DNA from: an uncultured Alphaproteobacteria bacterium
GTDB taxonomy: Bacteria; Pseudomonadota; Alphaproteobacteria; UBA7985; CAJQQZ01
NCBI GenBank assembly: GCA_905480445.1
Contig: CAJQQJ010000397.1
Span: 1 to 6,383, forward strand
DNA: 6,383 nucleotides
Reading direction: 5' to 3'
In this document: positions 1 through 6,314 of the stretch, piece after piece
Layout of the letters: each line of letters begins with the position of its first letter
How positions within the stretch are numbered: the first letter of the stretch is position 1
Notes under the pieces: model-generated
What the model was told of the DNA's origin: nothing
The model's input: only the letters and a program-made list of their open reading frames with translations
Database searches by the model: none
Made by a program: the position numbers and the translations under genes

Positions 1-597
1 CATGGCTGTGAAATCGGCATGAGGCAAATAGACCTCACCTCTGATCTCAATCTTTGATGGCCAACCGCTGCCTGATAGCTCGTTTGGGATGTCATCGAGC
101 GTTTTTAGATTTGTGGTGATGTTTTCGCCAACGGAACCATCCCCTCTTGTTGCGCCCGTTACCAAAACACCGTTTTCGTAAGTGAGCGCAGCTGACAGCC
201 CGTCAATTTTGGGTTCAACGACGACGTCGACGGATTCTTCGTCACTTAAGCCCAGGAATCGTCTTACGCGTCCGTAGAATTCAACAATATCATCATCGTT
301 GAATGCATTGCTTAGAGAAAGCATTGGCACTTTGTGAGGAGCTTTTCGAAATCCCTTTGAAACCGGTGCACCGACTTTATCGCTTGGACTGTCTTTTCGC
401 TTCAGCTTAGGAAAAAGAGCTTCAATGGCGAGGTTGCGTTGGCGAAGTTGATCATAATCACCATCACTAATCATGGGATTATCGTGTTGGTAATAGAATT
501 TGTCGTAGTGCTTGATCTCCGTGGCTAACCGTAGAAGTTCTTTCTTAGCTTGCTGTTCGGTAAGCTCTTCAACTGCGAGGTCGCGCACTTCTGCCAT
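1..597 (-). CDS. ligA: NAD-dependent DNA ligase LigA, N-terminal 199 residues (partial)
   Basis: LigA seals nicks in DNA during replication and repair, using NAD+ to adenylate an active-site lysine. The first 199 codons are present with no stop, and the frame continues past the window edge. The NAD-binding domain Ia shows YYQHDNPMISDGDYDQL (35-51). The nucleotidyltransferase domain begins with VPMLSLSNAF (90-99) and contains the active-site motif EPKIDGLS (128-135) with adenylated lysine K130. TRGDGSVGENIT (150-161) and EIRGEV (184-189) with E188 follow. E. coli LigA is 671 residues, so about 30% of the gene is visible. The remaining adenylation, OB-fold, zinc-finger, helix-hairpin-helix and BRCT regions should lie beyond the edge. 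The ATG overlaps the recN stop in TAATG (599-595) and has a GAGG site 7 nt upstream. These features fix the start and imply translational coupling. Confidence 0.96.
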   Translation of the reverse strand, partial: MAEVRDLAVEELTEQQAKKELLRLATEIKHYDKFYYQHDNPMISDGDYDQLRQRNLAIEALFPKLKRKDSPSDKVGAPVSKGFRKAPHKVPMLSLSNAFNDDDIVEFYGRVRRFLGLSDEESVDVVVEPKIDGLSAALTYENGVLVTGATRGDGSVGENITTNLKTLDDIPNELSGSGWPSKIEIRGEVYLPHADFTAM

Positions 598-2264
598 TAG
601 CTGGCCTCGATCAGTCGACTGGCCGCTGCTCTGGCTTCAGGTGTGATTTCCGCCCCTGAAATCATGCGAGCAATTTCTTCGAGCCTTAACTTCTCTTCGA
701 GTTCCGATACAGAGGTAGTGACTTGCTGATCGGAGCCGGATTTCTTGACTTGGAAATGGTAGCGCCCTTTAGCAGCCACTTGTGGGCTGTGGGTTATCAC
801 CAAGACCTGTAGCTCTTCACCGAGACGGCTTAGTCTTTCACCAATAGCTGCAGCTGTTGCGCCACCCACACCAGAATCTACCTCATCAAAGACGAGTGTA
901 GGGACGGGAGAAGTGGCAGACAGTGTAACCTTTAGCGCCAAAAGAAAACGAGATAGCTCACCACCTGATGCGACTTTTGCCAAGGGCGCAAATTGAGCAC
1001 CTGGATTTGTTCTCGCAAGGAACTGAACTTTTTCCTTACCGCTGCTACCCCATTGATCTTCATCGACTTTTTCAAGTGCAACCATCAAGCGCGCTAGGTC
1101 CAATTTAAGTTCTGGAAGCTCCTTGTTAACGCCTGCAGCTAACTTGTCAGCTGCGCGGGTTCTTTTCTCGCTTAGCTTATCTGCGTAAGAGGAGAAGTCG
1201 GTTTTAGCTTTGGATAAGGAAGCTTTAAGGTTCCCCAGCTGTTTGCCTTGGTCTGAGATAGAGTCTAGCTTGGCTCTGAAACTTACGGCCAGTTCTGGCA
1301 GTTCGTCTGTTGTGACACGATGTTTGCGGGCAATGTCTCTTAGCGCGTAAAGGCGGTCTTCGATCTCTTCCAGCTGGCCGGGCGCGACTTCCGTTGTTTC
1401 TGAAACTACTATCAATTCAGAAACGGCGGTGTCTAGTTCAACTGAAACACGATCCAATGCCTCCAAGGCTTTCTCGAAGGTACCAGGTGCTTTCTCATTG
1501 GCTCGGTCTAGTATGCGTTGAGCTTCTCCTAGTTTGTCACCAGTGCCACCGCTTTCTGTTAACAAGGTGTTTACAGTTGTTATTGCCTCTGTGACTTGCT
1601 CGACGTTCATCAACATGACGCGCTGTTCGACCAGCTTTTGTTCCTCACCCTCTTCTGGAGCGAGTTTTTCTAGCTCATCCGTAGCGTGTTGCAGGAAGTC
1701 TTCTTCTTTTTGAGCCTGTTCAATTTCTTCTTCTGCGTTGTCCAGGGCCTTTTGAGCTTTTTGAACGTTTTCCCACGCCGTTGCTGTCTTTTTAGCCAGG
1801 TCGATTGAACCGCCGAAAGCGTCCAATAACTCTCGATGGGTTGAGGTGTTTAGCAGGCCGTGTTGTTCAAATTGCCCCTGAATTTCCGCAAGGCTTTGCC
1901 CGACAGAGCGAAGCAAAGAAACCGAGACAGGTTGGTCATTGATATAAGCTCGACTGCGTCCTTCTTCATTGATCACTCGTTTAAGGACGACTTCCTGATC
2001 TTCGCAGTCTATATCGCGTTCTTCGAGTAGCTTCCAAACAGCATGGGAACTGTCAGGTTGAAACATTGCTGTTACGCTTGATTTCTTTGCACCTCTACGC
2101 ACCATTCCGCTTTCCGCACGCACACCGATTGCGAGCCCTAAGGCATCTAGCAGGATCGATTTACCCGCACCTGTCTCACCTGTGAGCACAGAAAGGCCTG
2201 GCTCAAACTGGAGGTCCAGTTTGTCCACCAAGATGAGTTCGCGAATTGAAAGGCTCGCGAGCAT
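597..2264 (-). CDS. recN: DNA repair protein RecN
   Basis: RecN is an SMC-like ATPase that holds and processes DNA ends during recombinational repair of double-strand breaks. With the start at 2264 it has 555 residues, against 553 in E. coli. The Walker A motif GETGAGKS lies at 29-36. A helical coiled-coil arm rich in Glu, Lys, Gln and Ala spans roughly 155-380. The ABC signature ASGGELSR is at 432-439, Walker B with PTLVFDEVDSG at 455-465 (D460, E461), and the H-loop ITHSPQVAA at 490-498. The reading frame is open for 48 more codons upstream to an ATG at 2408, but that stretch lies inside bamD. The protein starting MLASLSIREL matches the family N terminus, so 2264 is chosen. Only 4 nt separate it from the bamD stop and no good Shine-Dalgarno site is visible, so translation probably depends on coupling to bamD. 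No LexA-type site was seen nearby. Confidence 0.97.
   Translation of the reverse strand: MLASLSIRELILVDKLDLQFEPGLSVLTGETGAGKSILLDALGLAIGVRAESGMVRRGAKKSSVTAMFQPDSSHAVWKLLEERDIDCEDQEVVLKRVINEEGRSRAYINDQPVSVSLLRSVGQSLAEIQGQFEQHGLLNTSTHRELLDAFGGSIDLAKKTATAWENVQKAQKALDNAEEEIEQAQKEEDFLQHATDELEKLAPEEGEEQKLVEQRVMLMNVEQVTEAITTVNTLLTESGGTGDKLGEAQRILDRANEKAPGTFEKALEALDRVSVELDTAVSELIVVSETTEVAPGQLEEIEDRLYALRDIARKHRVTTDELPELAVSFRAKLDSISDQGKQLGNLKASLSKAKTDFSSYADKLSEKRTRAADKLAAGVNKELPELKLDLARLMVALEKVDEDQWGSSGKEKVQFLARTNPGAQFAPLAKVASGGELSRFLLALKVTLSATSPVPTLVFDEVDSGVGGATAAAIGERLSRLGEELQVLVITHSPQVAAKGRYHFQVKKSGSDQQVTTSVSELEEKLRLEEIARMISGAEITPEARAAASRLIEAS
605..608 (-). promoter_or_regulatory. Ribosome-binding site of ligA within the end of recN
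   Basis: GAGG (608-605) lies 7 nt before the ligA ATG and inside the last codons of recN. With the TAATG stop/start overlap it fixes the ligA start and suggests coupled translation. Confidence 0.6.
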
Positions 2265-2268
2265 GGTT

Positions 2269-3150
2269 CTAGAAAACTTTCTGGAAAGTCTTTTTAAGCC
2301 AAGAAGTTGGCTTGGACTTCGGAGCGAGATTTTGACCTTTAAGCAAAGTGTAGCTGTCTCTGTACCATACTGACCCTGGGAAGTTGTGGCCCAGAACAGC
2401 GGCTGCATTTTGCGCTTCGTCGATGACGCCTAAAGCGAGATTAGTTTCTACAATTCGATGAAGGGCTTCTTGGATATGATTGGTGGTCTGGTAGTCTTCG
2501 ACTACACGACGAAAGCGGTTCAGCGCTGCTAGATTATGGTTCAAGTCTTGATAATAACGACCGATCGCCATTTCTTTACCTGCCAATTGGTCAGTTGTTA
2601 GATCGAATTGGATACGCGCATTTTGTGCGTAGCGAGAATTTGGGAAACGGCCAATAACGTCTTTCAGTGCCTCAGCGGCTCTGAGCGTGATCGCTTGATC
2701 CAATTTAACGCCGGTGATTTGCTCATAGTAGTTTTGAGCTTTCATATAGTAGGCGTAGTCGATGTTGGGATGACCTGGATGCAACTGTATGAAACGGTTC
2801 AGTGTCAAAATGGAATCGTCGTAACGGTTTTCTTTGAAATATGACCAAGCGGTCATAAGCTGTGCTTTAGTTGCCAGTTCGGAGTAGGGATACAGGCGTT
2901 CCAATTCAATGTATCTTGACGCAGCATCAGAATAGTCACCAGCTTTGCGTAACTGTTCGGCTTGACTGAAGAGTGCTTCTGCGGACGGGTCAGCCTTTGG
3001 CTTGCTCTTACCGGTATTGAATATGCCACTTAGGAAGCTGCCGTCGGAACCATCATCTGAAGATTTATTCCCGCCGCAGCTAGTAAGTAAAAGCGCCAAA
3101 AAACAAAGAGTTACTAGGCTCTTCCAAGAGGACAAATAGTCTCGATACAT
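2269..3150 (-). CDS. bamD: Outer membrane protein assembly factor BamD (ComL-type lipoprotein)
   Basis: BamD is the essential lipoprotein of the BAM complex, which folds and inserts beta-barrel proteins into the outer membrane. The 293 residues start with a lipoprotein signal peptide: a basic N region with R3 and K10, a hydrophobic stretch at about 12-22, and the lipobox LTSC with C25 as the predicted lipidated cysteine. A polar linker rich in Gly, Ser and Asp (26-53) follows. Tetratricopeptide-like helical repeats then span about 56-260, including AEQLRKAGDYSDAASRYIEL (64-83) and a further repeat ending FIQLHPGHPNIDYAYY. The tail SWLKKTFQKVF is short, basic and amphipathic. E. coli BamD is 245 residues, so this one is longer at both ends. 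The ATG at 3150 gives a sound signal peptide, although the Shine-Dalgarno site is weak. It is the first gene of a tight bamD-recN-ligA unit. Confidence 0.95.
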   Translation of the reverse strand: MYRDYLSSWKSLVTLCFLALLLTSCGGNKSSDDGSDGSFLSGIFNTGKSKPKADPSAEALFSQAEQLRKAGDYSDAASRYIELERLYPYSELATKAQLMTAWSYFKENRYDDSILTLNRFIQLHPGHPNIDYAYYMKAQNYYEQITGVKLDQAITLRAAEALKDVIGRFPNSRYAQNARIQFDLTTDQLAGKEMAIGRYYQDLNHNLAALNRFRRVVEDYQTTNHIQEALHRIVETNLALGVIDEAQNAAAVLGHNFPGSVWYRDSYTLLKGQNLAPKSKPTSWLKKTFQKVF

Positions 3151-3237
3151 TCTGTAAACTCAATAAAAGATATAGCTAACTTATCTATATGGCCAAATCT
3201 TGATCGATCTCAACGAACGACAAATTCCAATTTACAG

Positions 3238-3266
3238 ATTATAGAGCTTAACCCTTGTTCGCACAA
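3238..3266 (-). promoter_or_regulatory. Predicted promoter for bamD-recN-ligA
   Basis: On the minus strand TTGTGC (3266-3261) and an exact TATAAT (3243-3238) are separated by the ideal 17 nt. They lie in the lpxC-bamD gap, about 90 nt upstream of the bamD start. Transcription would begin near 3231 and leave a leader of roughly 80 nt. The leader contains a weak ATATAG/CTATAT inverted repeat (3170-3190). The -35 matches the sigma-70 consensus at only three of six bases, but all three are the TTG core. This suggests that bamD-recN-ligA can be transcribed independently of lpxC. Confidence 0.45.
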
Positions 3267-3267
3267 G
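3254..3267. repeat. Palindrome overlapping the bamD -35 element
   Basis: CTTGT-GCGA-ACAAG on the minus strand is a perfect 5-bp inverted repeat with a 4-nt centre that covers the whole -35 hexamer. As DNA it could be a repressor or activator site. As RNA downstream of lpxC it would be a short stem with a GNRA-type GCGA tetraloop. No T-run follows, so it is not a terminator. Confidence 0.35.
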
Positions 3268-3286
3268 CCCAAGAGAATCCGAAGCT

Positions 3287-4237
3287 TTAAGCAACGCCAA
3301 CCATTTTTTGGACAGGAACAGAAGTTTTGACGCTCGTTTCTTCAGAAGAGACAGCATCTTCAAGAGACCAAGCCTCAGGATTTGCAAAGAGTTCCTGAAG
3401 AAGAGAAGAGTTGACTTCATGGCCAGCTTTATAAGCCCAGAAGTGCCCTTCGATTTGATGGCCAGCCATATAAAGATCACCAACAGAGTCGAGTATCTTA
3501 TGGCGAACAAATTCATCTTTGTAACGAAGGCCGCCGTCGTTCATGACTTTGCCATTGCTGATGACGATAGCGTTTTCGAGTGACCCACCTTGAGCCAACC
3601 CAATAGAACGCAGATACTCAACGTCTTGTAAGAAGCCAAAAGTTCTAGCTCGGCTGATTTCGTACTTGAAGGTGTCTTCAGTGATTTGAATGCCAAAATG
3701 CTGGTGAGCAATTTGTTTAGTAGGAAAGTCGATTTCAAAATCGATAAAGAAACCATCGGCTGGTGAAAGAACAGCACTGCGTTTTTCATCTTTGTAGCGA
3801 ATGCTTTCGTGAATCTTGATGACTTTGCGTGCTGCCGCTTGTTCAACGATGCCAGCACATTCGATTAGAAAAACAAAAGGCGATGAACTTCCATCCATCG
3901 CCGGTATTTCGGGGCCATCTACGCGGACAAGAACATTGTCGATTTGCATGCCACGGAGTGCTGCCATAAGGTGTTCAACTGTCGCTATCGAAGCGCCGTG
4001 TGAATTACCTATTTTTGTACAGAGTTGACGGTCAACAACATAATCATACTTAGCTTGGATGAAACCATGACCAGAAGCAGTGTGAAGGCATTCAAAAACA
4101 ATACCTGTGTTGATGTCCGCTGGATGAAGAGACAGCTTAATGTGAGCTCCACTGTGCAGGCCTACGCCTGAACAACTAATTGGATTTTTAAGTGTCCGTT
4201 GCATCAAATTCCCAAGGTCAACGCTTTTTGTGCGCAT
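3287..4237 (-). CDS. lpxC: UDP-3-O-acyl-N-acetylglucosamine deacetylase LpxC
   Basis: LpxC is the cytoplasmic zinc amidase that removes the acetyl group from UDP-3-O-acyl-GlcNAc, the committed step of lipid A synthesis. The 316 residues show GVGLHSG (25-30 region), the TVEHLMAAL motif with E88 and zinc ligand H89, and PEIPAMDGSSSPF (109-121). The second half has VRHKILDSVGDL with zinc ligands H246 and D250 plus D254, then AGHEVN with catalytic H273. The H246-H273 spacing of 27 equals that of H238-H265 in E. coli, whose protein is 305 residues long. The extra length is about ten residues at the N terminus and a variable C-terminal tail. An ATG at 4204 (residue 12, MQRTLKNPI) matches where shorter homologues begin. 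I keep 4237 because it has AAGG 10 nt upstream, but the choice is not certain. The ftsZ-lpxC order is conserved in the dcw cluster. Confidence 0.98.
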   Translation of the reverse strand: MRTKSVDLGNLMQRTLKNPISCSGVGLHSGAHIKLSLHPADINTGIVFECLHTASGHGFIQAKYDYVVDRQLCTKIGNSHGASIATVEHLMAALRGMQIDNVLVRVDGPEIPAMDGSSSPFVFLIECAGIVEQAAARKVIKIHESIRYKDEKRSAVLSPADGFFIDFEIDFPTKQIAHQHFGIQITEDTFKYEISRARTFGFLQDVEYLRSIGLAQGGSLENAIVISNGKVMNDGGLRYKDEFVRHKILDSVGDLYMAGHQIEGHFWAYKAGHEVNSSLLQELFANPEAWSLEDAVSSEETSVKTSVPVQKMVGVA

Positions 4238-4242
4238 AAGAA

Positions 4243-4260
4243 TAACGCCTTTTCGGCTTA
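4243..4260 (-). promoter_or_regulatory. lpxC ribosome-binding site within a small hairpin
   Basis: AAGG (4251-4248), 10 nt before the ATG at 4237, is the likely Shine-Dalgarno site. It lies inside the imperfect hairpin TAAGCC-GAAAA-GGC(G)TTA, a 6-bp stem with one bulged G, so its two G residues would be paired. Modest translational control is possible, but the stem is weak. Confidence 0.35.
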
Positions 4261-4276
4261 ATTACGGCAAATAAAT

Positions 4277-4305
4277 ATTATAGTTAGTTTCAAACCCTAC
4301 CGTTT
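4277..4305 (-). promoter_or_regulatory. Possible lpxC promoter (-10 only convincing)
   Basis: An exact TATAAT (4282-4277) lies about 40 nt upstream of the lpxC ATG in an AT-rich stretch. The hexamer 17 nt upstream of it, AAACGG (4305-4300), is a poor -35. A TTGAAA is present but only 5 nt from the -10, too close to serve. It may be a weak or activator-dependent promoter, or chance in AT-rich DNA. If used, its transcript would exclude the hairpins upstream. Confidence 0.25.
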
Positions 4306-4315
4306 TTGGTCTGAA
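4289..4315 (-). promoter_or_regulatory. Alternative stem competing with the main ftsZ-lpxC hairpin
   Basis: The 3' half of the main hairpin (TTCAGACC, 4315-4308) can instead pair with GGTTTGAA (4296-4289). This gives 8 bp with one G-U pair and an 11-nt loop. The two structures exclude each other, as in an attenuator or riboswitch expression platform. It arises because the 9-mer GGGTTTGAA occurs twice in direct orientation, at 4361-4353 and 4297-4289. No ligand-binding domain or known riboswitch class was recognised. Confidence 0.35.
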
Positions 4316-4360
4316 CCCCCTTATTTAGAGCGGACTATAGGTGCCCAGGGGGTTCAAACC
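4308..4360 (-). promoter_or_regulatory. Strong stem-loop in the ftsZ-lpxC gap
   Basis: On the minus strand GGTTTGAACCCCCT (4360-4347) pairs with AGGGGGTTCAGACC (4321-4308). This gives a 14-bp stem with one U-G wobble and a 25-nt loop. No T-run follows (the next bases are AAAAACGG), so it does not look like an intrinsic terminator. The single imperfect pair is a G-U wobble in minus-strand RNA but would be an A-C mismatch in plus-strand RNA. That mildly favours a function in the ftsZ-lpxC transcript. Possible roles are protecting the 3' end of ftsAZ mRNA, regulating lpxC, or acting as a DNA operator. The structure is seen in the sequence; its function is inferred. Confidence 0.6.
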
Positions 4361-4397
4361 CAAATCAAACATTATTACACTTTGTTACGCCGTCTTC

Positions 4398-4416
4398 TAA
4401 AATAGGGACAGCTCCC
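4398..4416 (-). terminator. Weak possible terminator or attenuator just after ftsZ
   Basis: Starting 6 nt after the ftsZ stop, the minus strand reads GGGA-GCTG-TCCC followed by TATTTTAG. The stem has only 4 bp and the T-run is interrupted, so it is at best a leaky pause or attenuation site. Read-through into lpxC is likely. Confidence 0.2.
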
Positions 4417-4422
4417 AAAATT

Positions 4423-6273
4423 TTAGTTGGCCTGCCTTCTCAAGAAGGCCGGGATATCGAGCAAGTCTTCATCGAAGGTTTTGTCTTTACTCTGTGTTGG
4501 CTTACCGCCTTGTACACCAACAAGCCTGGGCTGTGCATCCATTCTTGTTGGGCGAACCTGCGCGGTTTCACGGTGGTTGTTACCGTTAAGTGACGGAGAG
4601 GGAGCCACGTAGTCATCCGACAAATCATCCTGATCTTGCTGCGCGAAAGGGCTGAGGTCATGAAGACGTGAAAAGAAACCCTTTCTACTAGGCATTTGTT
4701 GATGCGTTGCCGGCCGCTCCGAAGTCTGAACAGCGGCACCAACCTCATCGGATTTGACGGTTGAGAAAACTTTTCTCGTTGGAATAGTTGGCTCTGCTGC
4801 TGGGGTTTCTTCGGTGTTACGCTGAGCAAATAGCGGCATTTCGTTAGTTTCAGCAGCTTCGGTCTCAACAAACAGAGATCTTTCAGGGTTCTGTGGCACG
4901 GGGGCAGGACGTTGTGCGTTTGATCCAAGAATTGCACTCAGGCTAAAGGGATTGCCGGAAGCTGGTGCTACGACTTGATCATTAGTGGTCAATTCCTCGA
5001 CGCTCTGCTCAACAGCAGGGGCTTCGGCTGAAACTTCGGCTGTAATTGTTTCTGCCTCCACGGTTTCGGAATCGGAGGCCCAGTCTTGGTTGACAGTTAA
5101 GCTTTCACGAGCTGCTTCGACATGCTTGGGCGGCGAGACTTTTTGACTGAACAAAGGATTTGAAAAGTTGAAGGCTTCGCGTGGAGCAGGTTGTGGTTGT
5201 TCTGCCTTGAGCCCTTCGTCGTTTCTCGCAGGCTGAGTAACAGTTGTGCTCGCGCGGATTTCCAATTCTGCCTTGTCTTCGGTTTCTACGGCCATTGCCA
5301 TTGCCGCACCGTTAATGCCAGTAGCAACAATAGAAACTCGGATAGAGCCTGCTAGGTTTTCATCGAATGCGCTGCCGAAGATAATGTTTGCCTCCGGATG
5401 CAATTCGTCACGAATTCTGTTTGCCGCTTCATCAACTTCAAAAAGCGTTAGGTCGCTACCGCCCGAGATATTGATCAGCGCCCCTTTTGCACCCGAAATT
5501 GATGCATCGTCCAACAGTGGGTTGGCGATTGCAGCTTCAGCAGCTTCAACGGCACGGCGGTCACCGGCAGCTTCACCTGTGCCCATCATTGCTTTACCCA
5601 TAACTGTCATCAGTGAACGGACATCGGCGAAATCGAGGTTGATCATGCCTGGCATTACCATCAGGTCAGAAATACCGCGAACACCTGAGTACAGTACGTC
5701 GTCAGCCATCTTAAACGCGTCAGAGAAGGTCGTTTTGTCATTGGCGATACGGAAGAGGTTCTGATTGGGGATAACAATTAATGTGTCGACAGCAGCTTCA
5801 AGAGCTTTGATACCGAGATCTGCTTGCTTTGAGCGATGTAGGCCTTCGAACTGGAAAGGCTTGGTGACAACACCAATTGTCAAAATGCCCTTTTCACGAA
5901 TGGCCTGTGCTAAAACAGGCGCAGCACCGGTTCCTGTACCACCGCCCATACCGGCGGTGATAAACACAAGATTACAGCCTTCAACGGCATCCAATACTTC
6001 ATGCAAGCTTTCTTGAGCCGCGGCTTCTCCAACAACTGGTTTTGAACCTGCGCCTAACCCTTGGGTAGCGCTTGTTCCCAGTTGAATGCGTCGTTCGCAA
6101 TGGGATTGAGAAAGCGCTTGAGCGTCTGTGTTAGCGACAACGAAATCGACGCCAGACAGCTTTGCCTGGATCATATTGTTGACCGCATTTCCGCCAGCGC
6201 CGCCAACGCCTAATACGGTTATCTTAGGTTCCAGTCCTCTATATTTTTGAGGAACACTCAATTGTAATGCCAT
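4423..6273 (-). CDS. ftsZ: Cell division GTPase FtsZ with a long C-terminal linker
   Basis: This is the tubulin-like GTPase that polymerises into the Z ring at midcell and recruits the divisome. The 616 residues begin with the nucleotide-binding loop GVGGAGGNAVNNM (22-34). The tubulin signature GGGTGTG follows at 110-116, and the T7 synergy loop NLDFADVR at 212-219 keeps both catalytic aspartates (D214, D217). The GTPase and polymerisation core ends near residue 325. Residues about 330-600 form an acidic linker rich in Pro, Glu, Ala and Gln that looks disordered. The protein closes with the conserved tail DIPAFLRRQAN (606-616), the docking peptide for FtsA and other partners in this family. 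E. coli FtsZ is 383 residues, and the extra length is nearly all linker, as is common in alphaproteobacteria. The start is supported by a Shine-Dalgarno site 9 nt upstream. No frameshift or missing catalytic residue was seen. Confidence 0.99.
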   Translation of the reverse strand: MALQLSVPQKYRGLEPKITVLGVGGAGGNAVNNMIQAKLSGVDFVVANTDAQALSQSHCERRIQLGTSATQGLGAGSKPVVGEAAAQESLHEVLDAVEGCNLVFITAGMGGGTGTGAAPVLAQAIREKGILTIGVVTKPFQFEGLHRSKQADLGIKALEAAVDTLIVIPNQNLFRIANDKTTFSDAFKMADDVLYSGVRGISDLMVMPGMINLDFADVRSLMTVMGKAMMGTGEAAGDRRAVEAAEAAIANPLLDDASISGAKGALINISGGSDLTLFEVDEAANRIRDELHPEANIIFGSAFDENLAGSIRVSIVATGINGAAMAMAVETEDKAELEIRASTTVTQPARNDEGLKAEQPQPAPREAFNFSNPLFSQKVSPPKHVEAARESLTVNQDWASDSETVEAETITAEVSAEAPAVEQSVEELTTNDQVVAPASGNPFSLSAILGSNAQRPAPVPQNPERSLFVETEAAETNEMPLFAQRNTEETPAAEPTIPTRKVFSTVKSDEVGAAVQTSERPATHQQMPSRKGFFSRLHDLSPFAQQDQDDLSDDYVAPSPSLNGNNHRETAQVRPTRMDAQPRLVGVQGGKPTQSKDKTFDEDLLDIPAFLRRQAN

Positions 6274-6282
6274 TGTTCAAAT

Positions 6283-6288
6283 ACCTCT
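6283..6288 (-). promoter_or_regulatory. Ribosome-binding site of ftsZ
   Basis: AGAGGT on the minus strand lies 9 nt before the ATG at 6273. It is the best Shine-Dalgarno match among the full-length genes here, fits the high expression expected for FtsZ, and supports the chosen start. It sits in the short ftsA-ftsZ gap. Confidence 0.7.
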
Positions 6289-6314
6289 GCGCCAAAAATG
6301 TTTCACGACCGATT

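Noticed and set aside
2265..2408. 48-codon N-terminal extension of recN overlapping bamD
   Set aside because: RecN proteins begin close to the Walker A motif, as MLASLSIREL does here. The extension reads through coding sequence of bamD and has no family similarity that I recognise.
3202..3209. Palindrome GATCGATC in the bamD leader
   Set aside because: An isolated 8-mer of overlapping GATC/CGAT with no symmetric flanks; likely chance.
3254..3289. Terminator for lpxC
   Set aside because: The stem CTTGT/ACAAG has only 5 bp and no T-run follows. The longer GCTTAA/TTAAGC pairing around it is weak, so no intrinsic terminator is called.
3232..3516. 94-codon minus-strand frame running from lpxC into the lpxC-bamD gap
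   Set aside because: Most of it overlaps the conserved LpxC C-terminal half in another frame. The Leu/Lys/Ser-rich product looks like a frame-shift shadow, and the part in the gap covers the predicted bamD promoter.
4347..4361. tRNA-like T-arm (GGGTTTGAACCCCC resembles GGTTCGAATCC)
   Set aside because: No acceptor stem, D-arm, anticodon arm or CCA can be placed around it. The bases are better explained by the 14-bp hairpin.
4440..4937. 165-codon minus-strand frame inside the ftsZ linker region
   Set aside because: It is out of frame with ftsZ, whose frame carries the conserved C-terminal tail through the same bases. The translation has no recognisable domain.
5246..5764. 172-codon plus-strand open frame opposite ftsZ
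   Set aside because: It lies wholly antisense to the conserved GTPase core, is rich in Ser, Ala, Ile and Arg as expected for a reverse-frame shadow, and has no recognisable domain. The adjacent plus-strand frame at 5765-6016 is rejected for the same reason.
6274..6314. CtrA (TTAA-N7-TTAA) or promoter element in the ftsA-ftsZ gap
   Set aside because: One TTAA-like stretch is present near the ftsA stop but the second half-site is missing, and no -35/-10 pair could be placed in the 41 nt.
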